Positions 1-8,219 are shown, counted from the stretch's first letter. The stretch is DNA of 64,000 nt from CAZEHS01 sp964424355 (GCA_964424355.1 CAYRIO010000010.1:1-64000); one strand, 5' to 3'. Made by a program: numbers and translations. Notes: a model not told the origin generated them from the sequence alone.

Positions 1-1
1 T

Positions 2-77
2 GACCCATTAGCTCAGTCGGTAGAGCATCTGACTTTTAATCAGGGTGTCCCGCGTTCGAGTCGCGGATGGGTCACCA
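2..77 (+). tRNA. tRNA-Lys (anticodon TTT)
   Basis: A 76-nt cloverleaf with a 7-bp acceptor stem (GACCCAT/ATGGGTC), anticodon loop CTTTTAA giving anticodon TTT, a GTTCGAG T-loop and an encoded CCA end. It is followed 20 nt later by tRNA-Leu and is probably the tail of a longer tRNA cluster that starts outside the window. Confidence 0.97.
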
Positions 78-97
78 TTTATTTCCTAGTTACATTT

Positions 98-182
98 GCG
101 AGCATGGCGGAATTGGCAGACGCACCAGACTTAGGATCTGGCGTTTTACGACGTGGAGGTTCGAGTCCTCTTGCTCGCACCA
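98..182 (+). tRNA. tRNA-Leu (anticodon TAG)
   Basis: An 85-nt class II tRNA with a long variable arm. Acceptor stem GCGAGCA/TGCTCGC, anticodon stem CAGA/TCTG around loop CTTAGGA (anticodon TAG), GTTCGAG T-loop and encoded CCA. Co-transcribed with the preceding tRNA-Lys. Confidence 0.97.
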
Positions 183-194
183 GAGTTTACACTT

Positions 195-229
195 AGAGAC
201 CTCAGCCATGAGGTCTCTAGTTGTTTTTG
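195..229 (+). terminator. Rho-independent terminator of the tRNA pair
   Basis: Perfect 10-bp stem AGAGACCTCA/TGAGGTCTCT with a 4-nt loop, followed by AGTTGTTTTTG. It lies 12 nt after tRNA-Leu. Confidence 0.85.
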
Positions 230-294
230 TGACATCACATCCTCAAGGCACAGAAATCTCAGCCAAGTGATTTGTTGAGATAACGGGAGGGGTT

Positions 295-1569
295 ATGGTT
301 AATAGCGAAAAATACAATTTGGGGGAGATTCTGATCGGGTTCTCAGATGCGATGGACCTGGCCAGCCCTCATATGGCAATGCACCAGCAGCGGACGGCCT
401 ATATATCCTGGTATGTGGCCTCTGCCGCGGGATTGTCGGAAGAGACCATCGATCGGATTTTTGTCGCGGCCATTCTTCACGATATCGGCGCACTCACGGC
501 AGAAGAAAAGCTCAGCTTGTTTCTTTCGGAAAGCAAAACCCCTGAGAACCACTGCGTTTTGGGGGAGCTGCTATTCAATGAGGTGCCCTGGCTCCGGGCC
601 AGTTCCACGATTGTGCGGAACCATCACAAGGACTGGTCTGAATACGATGCCGCTTCCATGGAGGAATCGATCCTGGAAGCCCAGATTCTCATGCTGGCAG
701 ATACACTGGAGCGGGCGATTGACAGGAACCATTACATCCTGAATCAAAGGCCCGGTCTCAAATCAATGATCAACTCTTTAGCAGGTGGTGCGCTGCACCC
801 TCAAGTGGTGGAATACTTTACTGCGGCATCCGCTTCGGAGGCGTTCTGGCTGGATCTGGCATCTCCGAATCTGAATAACATCCTGCTCGAACTCTTTGCC
901 GAAAAGAGCATTCAAATCGATCTTCAGGGTCTGAAGTCATTAGCGACGCTGTTCAAAAGCATCATTGATTTCAAGTCGAGTTTTACAGCGACCCATTCAA
1001 CCGGTGTCGCGGCATGCGCATCGATGCTTTGCGGACTGTTCGGCTTTACAAAGGCTGAGATGACCCTGATGGGGATTGCGGGGGATCTTCATGACATCGG
1101 AAAGCTGGCGGTACCCAACAGGATATTGGAGAAACCGGGCAAGCTCACCGATGAGGAATTTGCAGTGATGAAGCAGCACACGTACCATACGTATGCCATC
1201 CTGAATAAAATCAAAGGCTTCGAGCAAATTGCAAAATGGGCTTCCTTTCACCACGAGAAGCTTGATGGCACCGGGTACCCCTTCCGTCTGGATGAATCGA
1301 AAATCGGCATCGGTGCCCGGATCCTGGCCGTTGCAGACGTCTTCATAGCGCTGTCGGAAGACCGCCCCTACCGTAAAGCGATGCCCAAAGAGCAGTTGAT
1401 GGGCATTATGGAGAACATGGTGGCAACCCGCTGTTTGGATAAATATGTGGTGAACAACCTGATGCAGAATTATGAAGAGGTGGTTCGCTGTGTTCAGGAA
1501 TATAAAAAGTCCGACGGACGCAATTACATGGATATCTATCAGAAGTATCTGGAAGTGCGGCAGGCGTGA
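295..1569 (+). CDS. Tandem HD / HD-GYP domain protein, probable c-di-GMP phosphodiesterase
   Basis: A 424-residue soluble protein with two HD modules. The N-terminal one carries HDIGA at residues 62-66 but no GYP motif. The C-terminal one has HDIGK at 266-270 and, about 53 residues later, HHEKLDGTGYP, the full HD-GYP signature, followed by the conserved ADVF and DRPYR segments. HD-GYP domains hydrolyse cyclic-di-GMP using a bi- or trinuclear metal site, so the C-terminal half is the likely catalytic part; the N-terminal HD may be regulatory. A strong GGGAGGGG ribosome-binding site precedes the ATG. There is no signal peptide or transmembrane segment. It is monocistronic between the tRNA terminator and a bidirectional terminator. 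Activity is inferred from motifs only. Confidence 0.9.
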   Translation: MVNSEKYNLGEILIGFSDAMDLASPHMAMHQQRTAYISWYVASAAGLSEETIDRIFVAAILHDIGALTAEEKLSLFLSESKTPENHCVLGELLFNEVPWLRASSTIVRNHHKDWSEYDAASMEESILEAQILMLADTLERAIDRNHYILNQRPGLKSMINSLAGGALHPQVVEYFTAASASEAFWLDLASPNLNNILLELFAEKSIQIDLQGLKSLATLFKSIIDFKSSFTATHSTGVAACASMLCGLFGFTKAEMTLMGIAGDLHDIGKLAVPNRILEKPGKLTDEEFAVMKQHTYHTYAILNKIKGFEQIAKWASFHHEKLDGTGYPFRLDESKIGIGARILAVADVFIALSEDRPYRKAMPKEQLMGIMENMVATRCLDKYVVNNLMQNYEEVVRCVQEYKKSDGRNYMDIYQKYLEVRQA

Positions 1570-1596
1570 GTTCGTTCGATGATAGTACAGGATGTT

Positions 1597-1655
1597 AAAG
1601 GGACTGTCACCTCAGTGATTTTTGAAATCAATGAAGTGGCAGTCCCTTTGGTTTT
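1597..1655. terminator. Bidirectional terminator between convergent genes
   Basis: Long imperfect hairpin with outer arms AAAGGGACTG / CAGTCCCTTT and an inner TGATTT/AAATCA stem, flanked by T-rich sequence on the plus side. It serves both the HD-GYP gene (plus) and the amidotransferase (minus), whose stop codon touches it. Confidence 0.8.
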
Positions 1656-2398
1656 CATGGATTCTGATGGGTCCGGCTGGGGTCGTTGGCATATACCAGC
1701 TTCAAAAACTGCTGCATCAGGCTGACGCCATCACTGTGAGCATGCACCGAGGAGCGGATTTGTTCCAATGCTTCCGGGGATTTGTTAAAGCCCTGGACTT
1801 CGCTGTCGATATATGCCAGGATGATTCCCTCTGTGAATTCCGGATGGAACTGTACGCCCCAGGTGGTGGCGCCCAATCGGAATGCGTGATGGGGCTCAAA
1901 GGTGTTTGAGGCCAGCAGCACTGCATCGGGGGGCAGTTCCAAAACGGTCTGGTAGTGGATCACGTGCCCCGAGAAGCTGTTATCCATGATATTCAGGAGG
2001 GCATCTTCACGGCCGGCGGGGCTCAGGGTGATGGAAACGGTCCCGACTTCCACGCCCAGGGGGTGGTAACCGACAGTTCCTCCAAAAGCCTGGGCCAGAA
2101 GCTGGTGTCCAAAGCAGATCCCCAGGATCGGGAGGCCGGCGGCATGGGCTTTGCGGGCCCATATTTCGGTGTATACGCTCCAAGGCTCGCGGTCGGTGAC
2201 CATTGCTCCTGAACCGGTTATGACGGCGCCACAGATCGTTTCTGGGTCAGGGAGAAGGGCTCCTTCAAAAACGGAGAGGATCAATGCGTCAGCCGGGCTG
2301 ATTCCTGAAGCATTCAGAATCATGTTTTCAAAGTCACCATGGGATTCTCGGATTTTTTGAGTGGTTTTTCCTGTTTTTATAATCAGCAGGGGTTTCAT
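1655..2398 (-). CDS. Class I glutamine amidotransferase (GMP-synthase-like GATase1)
   Basis: A 247-residue stand-alone class I amidotransferase domain. The nucleophile-elbow motif GICFGHQ places the catalytic Cys at 95, and FHPEF supplies His185 and Glu187, completing the triad. Stand-alone proteins of this group resemble the GuaA N-terminal domain and often act as gamma-glutamyl hydrolases or amidases on small molecules; the substrate cannot be read from sequence. The ribosome-binding site AAGGAGG lies 9 nt upstream of the ATG. It is a single gene bounded by the shared terminator at its 3' end and divergent from the DnaJ-type gene. Confidence 0.88.
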   Translation of the reverse strand: MKPLLIIKTGKTTQKIRESHGDFENMILNASGISPADALILSVFEGALLPDPETICGAVITGSGAMVTDREPWSVYTEIWARKAHAAGLPILGICFGHQLLAQAFGGTVGYHPLGVEVGTVSITLSPAGREDALLNIMDNSFSGHVIHYQTVLELPPDAVLLASNTFEPHHAFRLGATTWGVQFHPEFTEGIILAYIDSEVQGFNKSPEALEQIRSSVHAHSDGVSLMQQFLKLVYANDPSRTHQNP

Positions 2399-2505
2399 CA
2401 GGGGCCTCCTTCATGCGGTATCCCTAGGGTATTCGCCGTCGGGCCTCAACCTCCTGCTCCGATTTTCCTAAAGTACGGATGGTTGCGCAAAGCCCATTGA
2501 AAAAC

Positions 2506-2534
2506 TTGAGAAAAAAGGGGCGCAGGCATACAAT
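2506..2534 (+). promoter_or_regulatory. Sigma-A-type promoter of the DnaJ-degenerate GGDEF gene
   Basis: TTGAGA (2506-2511), 17-bp spacer, TACAAT (2529-2534). It lies 32 bp upstream of the start codon at 2567, which is preceded by GGAAAGGAA. Confidence 0.65.
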
Positions 2535-2566
2535 GGAAGGAGAATCTGACGGAAAGGAATCAGCCG

Positions 2567-3691
2567 ATGATCAATGCAGGGGAAGATTATTACAAGGTTT
2601 TGCAGGTTCATTTCATGGCGGAACCGGAAATTATAAAAAGTGCATACCTCCGACTCTCCAAAAAATATCATCCGGATGTGAATCCTTCAGAAACGGCAGA
2701 AGCGAGGATGAAGGCTATTAACCGAGCCTTCGAAGTTCTGAGCGATCCGGTGAGCCGCAAGCAGTATCTGGTTCGGTGGATGGAGAATTACAGCCTCCTC
2801 AATGGCGCCCGCCAGGCATCGAAGCCCATCCATCCCCTGGACTTCTCCGTTGAACCGGGGAAAAGGGTGTTGCTCACTTACCTGAGCCATATTTCAAAAG
2901 GGGCTTATGGGGCTGCTTTTGAGCTGCTATCAGACCACGACAAACGGAATATCCCACTGACGGATTTCATCAAGTGGCAGACCCTGGTGGCAGAGGTTTT
3001 TGAACTGGTCCACTATGAATGCGAGCTTCAGGAAATTTATACGAACGTTCTGTTGAAGGGCAGTTTTTTCGATACAGTCGTGGAGCTTAAGGTGAAGGTT
3101 CGGGAAAATAATCACCTGATGGGAAGGCATGAAGAGGATGAATTCGTTAAATGTGTTGTTCTTGAAAATGAAAGCTGGCGCGTCTTCTTAGGGTATACGG
3201 AGCTGGGGACGGTCATCCGCCGCTTCGATACGTTGGCGAATCTCAAGAAAACCCGACCGGTTCATCGGATCACACTCAAGAAGTATCCTGCACTCAACTC
3301 GGTTTCAGGCGCCCTGAAACGCAAGGAGTTCCAGGAAAAAGCCTCCTGCGAGCAGATGCGGTTCAACCGCTATGGGAATCGGTTTTCCATGATCTACTGT
3401 AATTTTGACCTATCTGACATCGGCGCCGAGGACCGCGAAGAGGTCATCCGGGAGGCGGGTGTCATTATTGCCTCAAAGATCAGGGAACTTGATGTGTGCT
3501 GCCGCTGGAAAGAAAACACCTTTGCCGTTTTGCTGCCCGAAACCGACCAGAGCTCTGCGCGCAAAACGGCCAGCAAGATCAAACGGGCCATTGAGGAAGG
3601 CATGGATTCCTTTCCGATCACCTTTGTCATCAACGAACAGCGTTACGGCAAACTTCAAGATCTGTTCAACCGGATGCAGGCCCGCTCCTGA
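2567..3691 (+). CDS. J-domain protein fused to a degenerate GGDEF domain with a retained I-site
   Basis: A 374-residue protein. Residues about 6-70 form a J-domain with the diagnostic HPD in YHPDVNPSE, which in this family stimulates DnaK ATPase. The glycine-rich and zinc-finger regions of true DnaJ are absent. The middle (about 85-250) is unrecognised. The C-terminal about 110 residues read as a GGDEF fold: FSMIYCNFDLSD corresponds to the metal-binding strand and ends in RWKENTFAVLLPETD. The catalytic GGDEF is replaced by KENTF (315-319), so cyclase activity is unlikely. RELD at 306-309 sits exactly five residues before it, the position of the RxxD inhibitory site that binds c-di-GMP. A c-di-GMP-sensing co-chaperone is therefore possible, but this is inference. 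Confidence 0.8.
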   Translation: MINAGEDYYKVLQVHFMAEPEIIKSAYLRLSKKYHPDVNPSETAEARMKAINRAFEVLSDPVSRKQYLVRWMENYSLLNGARQASKPIHPLDFSVEPGKRVLLTYLSHISKGAYGAAFELLSDHDKRNIPLTDFIKWQTLVAEVFELVHYECELQEIYTNVLLKGSFFDTVVELKVKVRENNHLMGRHEEDEFVKCVVLENESWRVFLGYTELGTVIRRFDTLANLKKTRPVHRITLKKYPALNSVSGALKRKEFQEKASCEQMRFNRYGNRFSMIYCNFDLSDIGAEDREEVIREAGVIIASKIRELDVCCRWKENTFAVLLPETDQSSARKTASKIKRAIEEGMDSFPITFVINEQRYGKLQDLFNRMQARS

Positions 3692-3746
3692 CAGCTGGCG
3701 CCAACTGACTTCCAGTCAAAATCAGGGCAGAAATTTTCTCTTTTGA

Positions 3747-3776
3747 TTGAGCGTTCAGGCGAAAATGTGCTATAGT
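3747..3776 (+). promoter_or_regulatory. Possible sigma-A promoter for the HTH-TPR gene
   Basis: TTGAGC (3747-3752), 18-bp spacer and TATAGT (3771-3776), about 60 bp upstream of the chosen start. The match to consensus is moderate. Confidence 0.45.
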
Positions 3777-3835
3777 AACAGTACTAGGTCCTTAGACTTA
3801 TTTTGTGTGACGGTAGTGCTTTTGGGAGGAACGGT

Positions 3836-5104
3836 ATGGAGAACGGAAGGAAAATCATGCCTGAGGAAATCGCGGTTCTTTCGGCCGGCGAGCAGATTCG
3901 AAAAAAGGTTCTGGACTCAGGCAGAACGATAGATGATTTTGCCAAGGAAATCAATTTTTTCCCGGTTTCAGTCAAACAATACCTCCGCCGGGATGACGGG
4001 GGATCTTCTTCATTTAAAATCAAACTTACTCATTATTTCAAGCAGGGCTATGATGAAATCGTGAAGAACCCCGTTGAGCAGCTGATGGACAAATGTCAGA
4101 ATCTCTCTGAAAATATCCATCTCTATACGGAGGAAGCCGATGCTGCGGTGATCAGCGATCTGTTCAGGTTGGTGGAAGAGGCCGGGGCTGATGAGTTGAT
4201 ACCCTGGATGGAACGCAATCTTGCCATGAACCGCTTTTACAGGAATCAGACAAGTGAAGCGTTAGCGCTCCTCGGCTCTGCTGAGAATAGGATTCAGGGT
4301 GCCCGGAGTTTACTGGCCCAGGTGACCTTCGCATCGGATCTGGCCCTGGTCAATTATTACCTCTGTGAATATGAAGCGGCCCTGAAGTGGATCACGGAAG
4401 CCGGAAATATGCTGGATCGGTTGGCTTCGCCCACGTTGAAGCTTCAGTTCCTCGTAGCCTTCAGGCGCGGGGTGGTCCAGTCCCGCATGGGCTCTTATCC
4501 TGAAGCCGTTGAATCCTTCAAATACGCCTTGAGCTTTGCCGATGAGCCGACTTTTGCAGGTTTGGGGAATCTCTATCTGGCAGAGGCGCAGTACCCCTGT
4601 GGTCAGCTTGATGGCGCCAAGAACTCCTACCGTCTGGCACTGGGCATACTGGAAGATGATCCGCTGCGCCAGAGCTATGTCTACAACAGCTTTGCTGAGA
4701 TGCTCCTTTCTGAAAATGATCTTCAGCGGGCCGGCTACTTTGCCGAAAAGGCCATGGGCCTCTGTGAGCGCGAGAACATCCTTTACAGTTTCCAGCATTT
4801 TGAGACCTATGCAAAGATTCGAATCCGCATGGGGGGGCATCAGCAGGTCTGTGAGACCCTCATTGAAATGATTGAAAAAAGCAGTGGTGAGTTTGTCTAC
4901 CGAAATCAGATCCTTGAGGCGCTCCGGATTCTGATGGACGGCCTGCAGGAAACCGGCGTCACTGCCCCCAATCGGATGGAAGGCCTGATTCTAGGCTTGA
5001 TTGCCAGTGCCAGTGAGGAAGAATTGAACTATTCCCGTGAACTGCGGACCCTTCTGAATGAATGGAATAACCGGAAAATCAACGACTACCAACTGCCCGG
5101 TTGA
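3836..5104 (+). CDS. Helix-turn-helix / TPR-repeat regulatory protein
   Basis: A 422-residue soluble protein. Near the N-terminus (about 15-60), GEQIRKKVLDSGRTIDDFAKEI followed by FPVSVKQYLRRD resembles a divergent XRE-type helix-turn-helix. The rest is alpha-helical with TPR-like repeats (ALKWITEAGNMLDRL, AVESFKYALSFADEP, AKNSYRLALGILEDD, AGYFAEKAMGLCERE). This layout recalls peptide-responsive Gram-positive regulators of the Rgg/PlcR type, but no specific family can be claimed. An in-frame ATG lies 33 nt upstream at 3803; 3836 is chosen because GGGAGG sits 8 nt before it. No export signal. The gene ends inside a perfect inverted repeat. Confidence 0.7.
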   Translation: MENGRKIMPEEIAVLSAGEQIRKKVLDSGRTIDDFAKEINFFPVSVKQYLRRDDGGSSSFKIKLTHYFKQGYDEIVKNPVEQLMDKCQNLSENIHLYTEEADAAVISDLFRLVEEAGADELIPWMERNLAMNRFYRNQTSEALALLGSAENRIQGARSLLAQVTFASDLALVNYYLCEYEAALKWITEAGNMLDRLASPTLKLQFLVAFRRGVVQSRMGSYPEAVESFKYALSFADEPTFAGLGNLYLAEAQYPCGQLDGAKNSYRLALGILEDDPLRQSYVYNSFAEMLLSENDLQRAGYFAEKAMGLCERENILYSFQHFETYAKIRIRMGGHQQVCETLIEMIEKSSGEFVYRNQILEALRILMDGLQETGVTAPNRMEGLILGLIASASEEELNYSRELRTLLNEWNNRKINDYQLPG

Positions 5105-5131
5105 AATCATTTGAAAATAAATGATTTCAAC
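5100..5131. repeat. Perfect 13-bp inverted repeat overlapping the stop codon
   Basis: Arms GTTGAAATCATTT and AAATGATTTCAAC around a 6-nt loop. The stop codon of the HTH-TPR gene is in the left arm. No T-tract follows, so it is a weak terminator candidate or an mRNA 3'-end stabiliser. Confidence 0.6.
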
Positions 5132-5133
5132 CC

Positions 5134-5162
5134 TTGCAAAACCCGCCGGTCTCGATTATAAT
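5134..5162 (+). promoter_or_regulatory. Promoter of tRNA-Arg
   Basis: TTGCAA (5134-5139), 17-bp spacer and a consensus TATAAT (5157-5162), 13 bp upstream of the tRNA 5' end. Confidence 0.75.
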
Positions 5163-5175
5163 AACAATGTGCCTT

Positions 5176-5252
5176 GCGGGACTAGCTCAATCGGATAGAG
5201 TAGCTGGCTTCGAACCAGTTGGTTGGGGGTTCGAATCCCTCGTCCCGCACCA
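5176..5252 (+). tRNA. tRNA-Arg (anticodon TCG)
   Basis: A 77-nt cloverleaf: acceptor GCGGGAC/GTCCCGC, anticodon stem CTGG/CCAG around CTTCGAA (anticodon TCG), GTTCGAA T-loop and encoded CCA. It has its own promoter and terminator. Confidence 0.96.
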
Positions 5253-5265
5253 TAAGAATTATTGG

Positions 5266-5301
5266 AAATCTCAGGTTATCCGAACCTGAGATTTTTACTT
5301 T
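5266..5301 (+). terminator. Terminator of tRNA-Arg
   Basis: Perfect 12-bp stem AAATCTCAGGTT/AACCTGAGATTT with a 5-nt loop, then TTACTTTTTT. Confidence 0.85.
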
Positions 5302-5382
5302 TTTGAGGGACTGTGAGGCACACGGATTGCGACTGCCAATTCTTGTGTGATTAATAAAACGATGTTTTACAGGAGGATCTTT

Positions 5383-5415
5383 GTGGTAAGAATAAAACGC
5401 GAAGTTAAGCGGTAA
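5383..5415 (+). CDS. Possible 10-codon basic leader peptide upstream of the S-layer gene
   Basis: GTG-initiated ORF encoding MVRIKREVKR. A consensus AGGAGG at 5371-5376 lies 6 nt before the GTG, which is a better site than many full genes here. It ends 46 nt before the start of the Ig-like/SLH gene. It may be a translated leader or a chance pairing of RBS and start; five of its ten residues are Lys/Arg. Confidence 0.35.
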   Translation: MVRIKREVKR

Positions 5416-5461
5416 ACCATGTAAGCTGAACGGGACCTTGCTTAAGGGAGGAGGGGTTGCT

Positions 5462-6646
5462 TTGACTCGGAAACTGCTGATGGGTCTGATCTGTGCTGTT
5501 CTCAACGTAGTTCTGTATTCAACCTGGGTCTGTGCCTCGGGAGGCGAGCTGCCCAGGCTGATTGCGTCAGTGGCGACGACAAGCCCCGTATATGTAACAA
5601 GTGTTACGATTAACAAGTCCTCCCTGTCATTGGTGGATGGTGAGTCTTCTCAATTAACCGCCACAGTGAACCCCACCAATGCGGACAATAAGAATGTCCG
5701 GTGGCTTTCAACCGATACAGGGGTTGCCAGCGTGGATAGCGGCGGCTTTGTTTTCGCTAAAGATGTCGGGACCTGTGAGATCAAGGTTTATACCGAGGAC
5801 GGGCATTATAAGGATACCGTCAAAGTGACCGTCAAGGAAAAGGAAATCGATTTGAGGTCGATGTCTTTTTCAGAGACCGCCATGGTGATGGATGTGGGGG
5901 ATACGTATACCGTTAAGTACACGCTTTACCCGGAGGATGCCACGAATAAAAAAGTGAGCTGGAAATCTTCAGATACTGCAGTCGCAACGGTGAGCAGCAG
6001 TGGGATCGTTACGGCGAAAGCCCAAGGAACTTGCAAAATCACAGGGACAACCTCTGACAGTGCGTATACGGACACCCTTGTGATTACAGTAAACCCATTG
6101 CCGGTGTACCCATTCAGTGACATTAGCCGTTCCCCGTACAAAGCGGAGATTTTCGCATTATATGGCTTAGGCGTGGTTCAGGGATCCGAGGAGAAATACA
6201 GACCCAGTGATGTGGTGACCCGGGCCGAACTTGCCAGTATGTTGACCAAGGGACTTAAACTGTCAGGCAGCACCGCTAACAGTCGGTTTTCAGACGTTCA
6301 GCAGCCCGCATGGTACTTCGGCTCCGTCTTGGCGGTTGAGAGTCGGCATATTCTCTATGGCTATCCGGATGGAACGTTCCGGCCGTCGAAGACCGTATCC
6401 CTTGAAGAGGCGGCAGCGGTCATTTCCAGGCTGTTTGTCCCTGAGGAGACACTCAAGTACAGAACCGTATATAATAAGAACTTCACCTGCAGTACCTGGG
6501 CGAACGTGTATGTCGATTACGCGGTGAAAGAAGGCCTGGTGGATGTGGCAAAGATTGCGACGTTCAACCGCAATGCCAAGCGTGAAGAAATTGCGTACAT
6601 GTTCTACAATGTCCTGAGAGCACAGGGCGTGATCACAACCGACTAA
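5462..6646 (+). CDS. Exported Ig-like (BIG2) and S-layer-homology domain protein
   Basis: A 394-residue secreted protein. A signal peptide (TRKLLMGLICAVLNVVLYSTWVCA) is followed by two BIG2-type Ig-like repeats (about 45-120 and 125-210; each has the W-S-D-VATV / G-T-I pattern) and three S-layer homology segments: FSDISRSPYKAEIFALYGLGV, FSDVQQPAWYFGSVLA with GYPDGTFRPSKTVSLEEAA, and a shorter last one. SLH domains anchor proteins to secondary cell-wall polymers, so it should sit on the cell surface. The first possible in-frame start is TTG 5438, but GGGAGGAGG overlaps that codon region and points to TTG 5462. Low-complexity adhesive function is plausible; ligand unknown. Confidence 0.88.
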   Translation: MTRKLLMGLICAVLNVVLYSTWVCASGGELPRLIASVATTSPVYVTSVTINKSSLSLVDGESSQLTATVNPTNADNKNVRWLSTDTGVASVDSGGFVFAKDVGTCEIKVYTEDGHYKDTVKVTVKEKEIDLRSMSFSETAMVMDVGDTYTVKYTLYPEDATNKKVSWKSSDTAVATVSSSGIVTAKAQGTCKITGTTSDSAYTDTLVITVNPLPVYPFSDISRSPYKAEIFALYGLGVVQGSEEKYRPSDVVTRAELASMLTKGLKLSGSTANSRFSDVQQPAWYFGSVLAVESRHILYGYPDGTFRPSKTVSLEEAAAVISRLFVPEETLKYRTVYNKNFTCSTWANVYVDYAVKEGLVDVAKIATFNRNAKREEIAYMFYNVLRAQGVITTD

Positions 6647-6678
6647 CACAGGCTTGTTTAAGAAATTTGCGGCACACA

Positions 6679-6711
6679 AAAAATCCCTCCTATCAACAGA
6701 GGGATTTTTTC
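6679..6711. terminator. Bidirectional terminator
   Basis: Stem AAATCCCTC/GAGGGATTT with a 9-nt loop, preceded by AAAA and followed by TTTT, between convergent S-layer and HD-GYP genes. Confidence 0.85.
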
Positions 6712-6748
6712 GCGTCAATCATTTGCACTGAGTATAGCCGCTGTTCAA

Positions 6749-7876
6749 TCAGGTATTGGCATCGTCCGTAAAGGGGAATGCCAACGTGTCGCCCCGATCC
6801 ATGCCGCTGATGATTACCGTGAAGGTAGTGATATCGTTTTTCAAATCCAGATGGTAATGCTGTTTGAGAACCCCAGTGCTGTCCTTTACGATTTTTATGC
6901 GGGGCCGGAGACAGCACTCTGCATAATTATCAACCACAAAGCCCTCTCTCCCGTCGGAAAGATGGACATAGGTGCCAATTGGATAGGGGGCGATCTTTTG
7001 TGCAAAAACCTTTACCAGATCATGATCGAATTGCACCCCGCCGTTGCCCATGATGAACTCCATGGCTTCAGAGGGAAGCAGGCCTTTCCGATAGGGTCTG
7101 TCCGATGTCAATGCGTCATATACATCCGCTATGGCTATGATTCTTCCAAAAAGAGAAATGTCTTTGCCGACCAAACCATGGGGATAGCCGAGTCCGTCGA
7201 ATTTCTCATGGTGCTGCAGAACCCCCACATAGGACTTGGGAGAGATAGCGAGAACATCCTTCAGATGTGCATAGCCGTTGGATGAATGACATTTTATCTC
7301 ATCGAATTCATCCGCGGTCAGGGGGCCGTTCTTATTTAGAATATTTTTTGAAATGAACACCTTCCCAATGTCATGGAATAACGCCGCCGTTCCCAGGTCA
7401 AGCAATGCCCGTTTTTTCAATCCCAGAGCAAGTCCCAGCACCAGGGAGAGCACGGTGACATTCGTTGAGTGAAAAAATGTGTAATCATCGAATATTTTGA
7501 TATCAATCACATTGACCATGAAATTCTTGTGCTCTGATATTTCGTTGAAGATGTTTTCAACGAGACTTTTCATGGTCTTCAAAGTTCTGTTATTCTGAGC
7601 CGAGTTATTGCCTTTGCTCTCAATTTGTATAAACACGTTTTTCAGAGCGTTCACGGTTCGGTTCTTGAGCTCGGCACTGATGATTTCTTGGATCTCGATG
7701 TCCTTGGTCAGATCATCATCGATGTATGTCCCGTTATAACCATAGGATTTTATTTTATCAATATAGGCATCCTTTATGACCGTGCCTGCACGCAGGAGTA
7801 ATTCGCCATTGGGGCCGTATAATGTCTGTCCTAGGATCATACCTTCTCTGATACAGTTTGCGGGAACAAATCTCAT
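6749..7876 (-). CDS. HD-GYP c-di-GMP phosphodiesterase under riboswitch control
   Basis: A 375-residue protein. An N-terminal about 110-residue region (MRFVPANCIREGMILGQTLYG) matches the extension commonly found before HD-GYP domains. The catalytic part has FHDIGK, then HHEKFDGLGYP, IADVYDALTSDRPYRK and a C-terminal beta-rich tail. All metal-binding and GYP residues are present, so c-di-GMP hydrolysis to GMP or pGpG is expected. No transmembrane segment. The mRNA leader is about 335 nt and contains a c-di-GMP-I aptamer plus an intrinsic terminator, so the enzyme's own substrate probably controls its expression. The start codon overlaps (ATGA) the stop of a short upstream frame; GGAG lies about 12 nt upstream, so initiation may be weak or coupled. 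Confidence 0.92.
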   Translation of the reverse strand: MRFVPANCIREGMILGQTLYGPNGELLLRAGTVIKDAYIDKIKSYGYNGTYIDDDLTKDIEIQEIISAELKNRTVNALKNVFIQIESKGNNSAQNNRTLKTMKSLVENIFNEISEHKNFMVNVIDIKIFDDYTFFHSTNVTVLSLVLGLALGLKKRALLDLGTAALFHDIGKVFISKNILNKNGPLTADEFDEIKCHSSNGYAHLKDVLAISPKSYVGVLQHHEKFDGLGYPHGLVGKDISLFGRIIAIADVYDALTSDRPYRKGLLPSEAMEFIMGNGGVQFDHDLVKVFAQKIAPYPIGTYVHLSDGREGFVVDNYAECCLRPRIKIVKDSTGVLKQHYHLDLKNDITTFTVIISGMDRGDTLAFPFTDDANT

Positions 7877-8049
7877 GGCGTCTTCATTCTCCAGTCTTTA
7901 TGTGTTGAATAGGCTCTCATGTAAGTATCGACGGAATTCGGATGGCGGTTAAGTTGGATGTGCGGCAATTTTGCGGCAATCGTCCATTGGGCAGGTGAAA
8001 TTGAATCAGGGGCAGAGCATAAATTCAATATAATTACATTCGCGCATAC

Positions 8050-8107
8050 AAAAAAACAGGCCTTTGCCCGCAGAGATGACAGTCGGTTGAGAACGACTGG
8101 CGGCCTG
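8050..8107 (-). terminator. Intrinsic terminator (expression platform) of the c-di-GMP riboswitch
   Basis: On the minus strand CAGGCC (8102-8107) pairs with GGCCTG (8057-8062), with an internal CAGTCG/CGACTG hairpin, followed by TTTTTTT (8050-8056). The upstream arm is part of the aptamer's closing 3' segment, so aptamer folding and termination should compete. Confidence 0.8.
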
Positions 8108-8180
8108 GCAATCATAGACATGAATGTCCTTAGATCCATAGCTTTGCGTCCCAGCTTTTCAGGTGGTTTGCTCAAGTATG
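8098..8180 (-). promoter_or_regulatory. Cyclic-di-GMP-I (GEMM) riboswitch aptamer
   Basis: On the minus strand the conserved GEMM landmarks occur in order: GAGCAAACC, a GAAA tetraloop hairpin (ACCTGAAAAGCTGGG), the nearly invariant GGGACGCAAAGC (complement of 8141-8152), ATCTAAGG, and ATTGCCAGGCC at the 3' end. It lies in the leader of the HD-GYP gene. Overlap of its 3' end with the terminator's 5' arm suggests that c-di-GMP binding prevents termination, giving more phosphodiesterase when the messenger is abundant; the direction is inference. Confidence 0.92.
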
Positions 8181-8219
8181 TATAAATAGTAGCACGCCTG
8201 ATTAAAGGTGTATCCTTTG

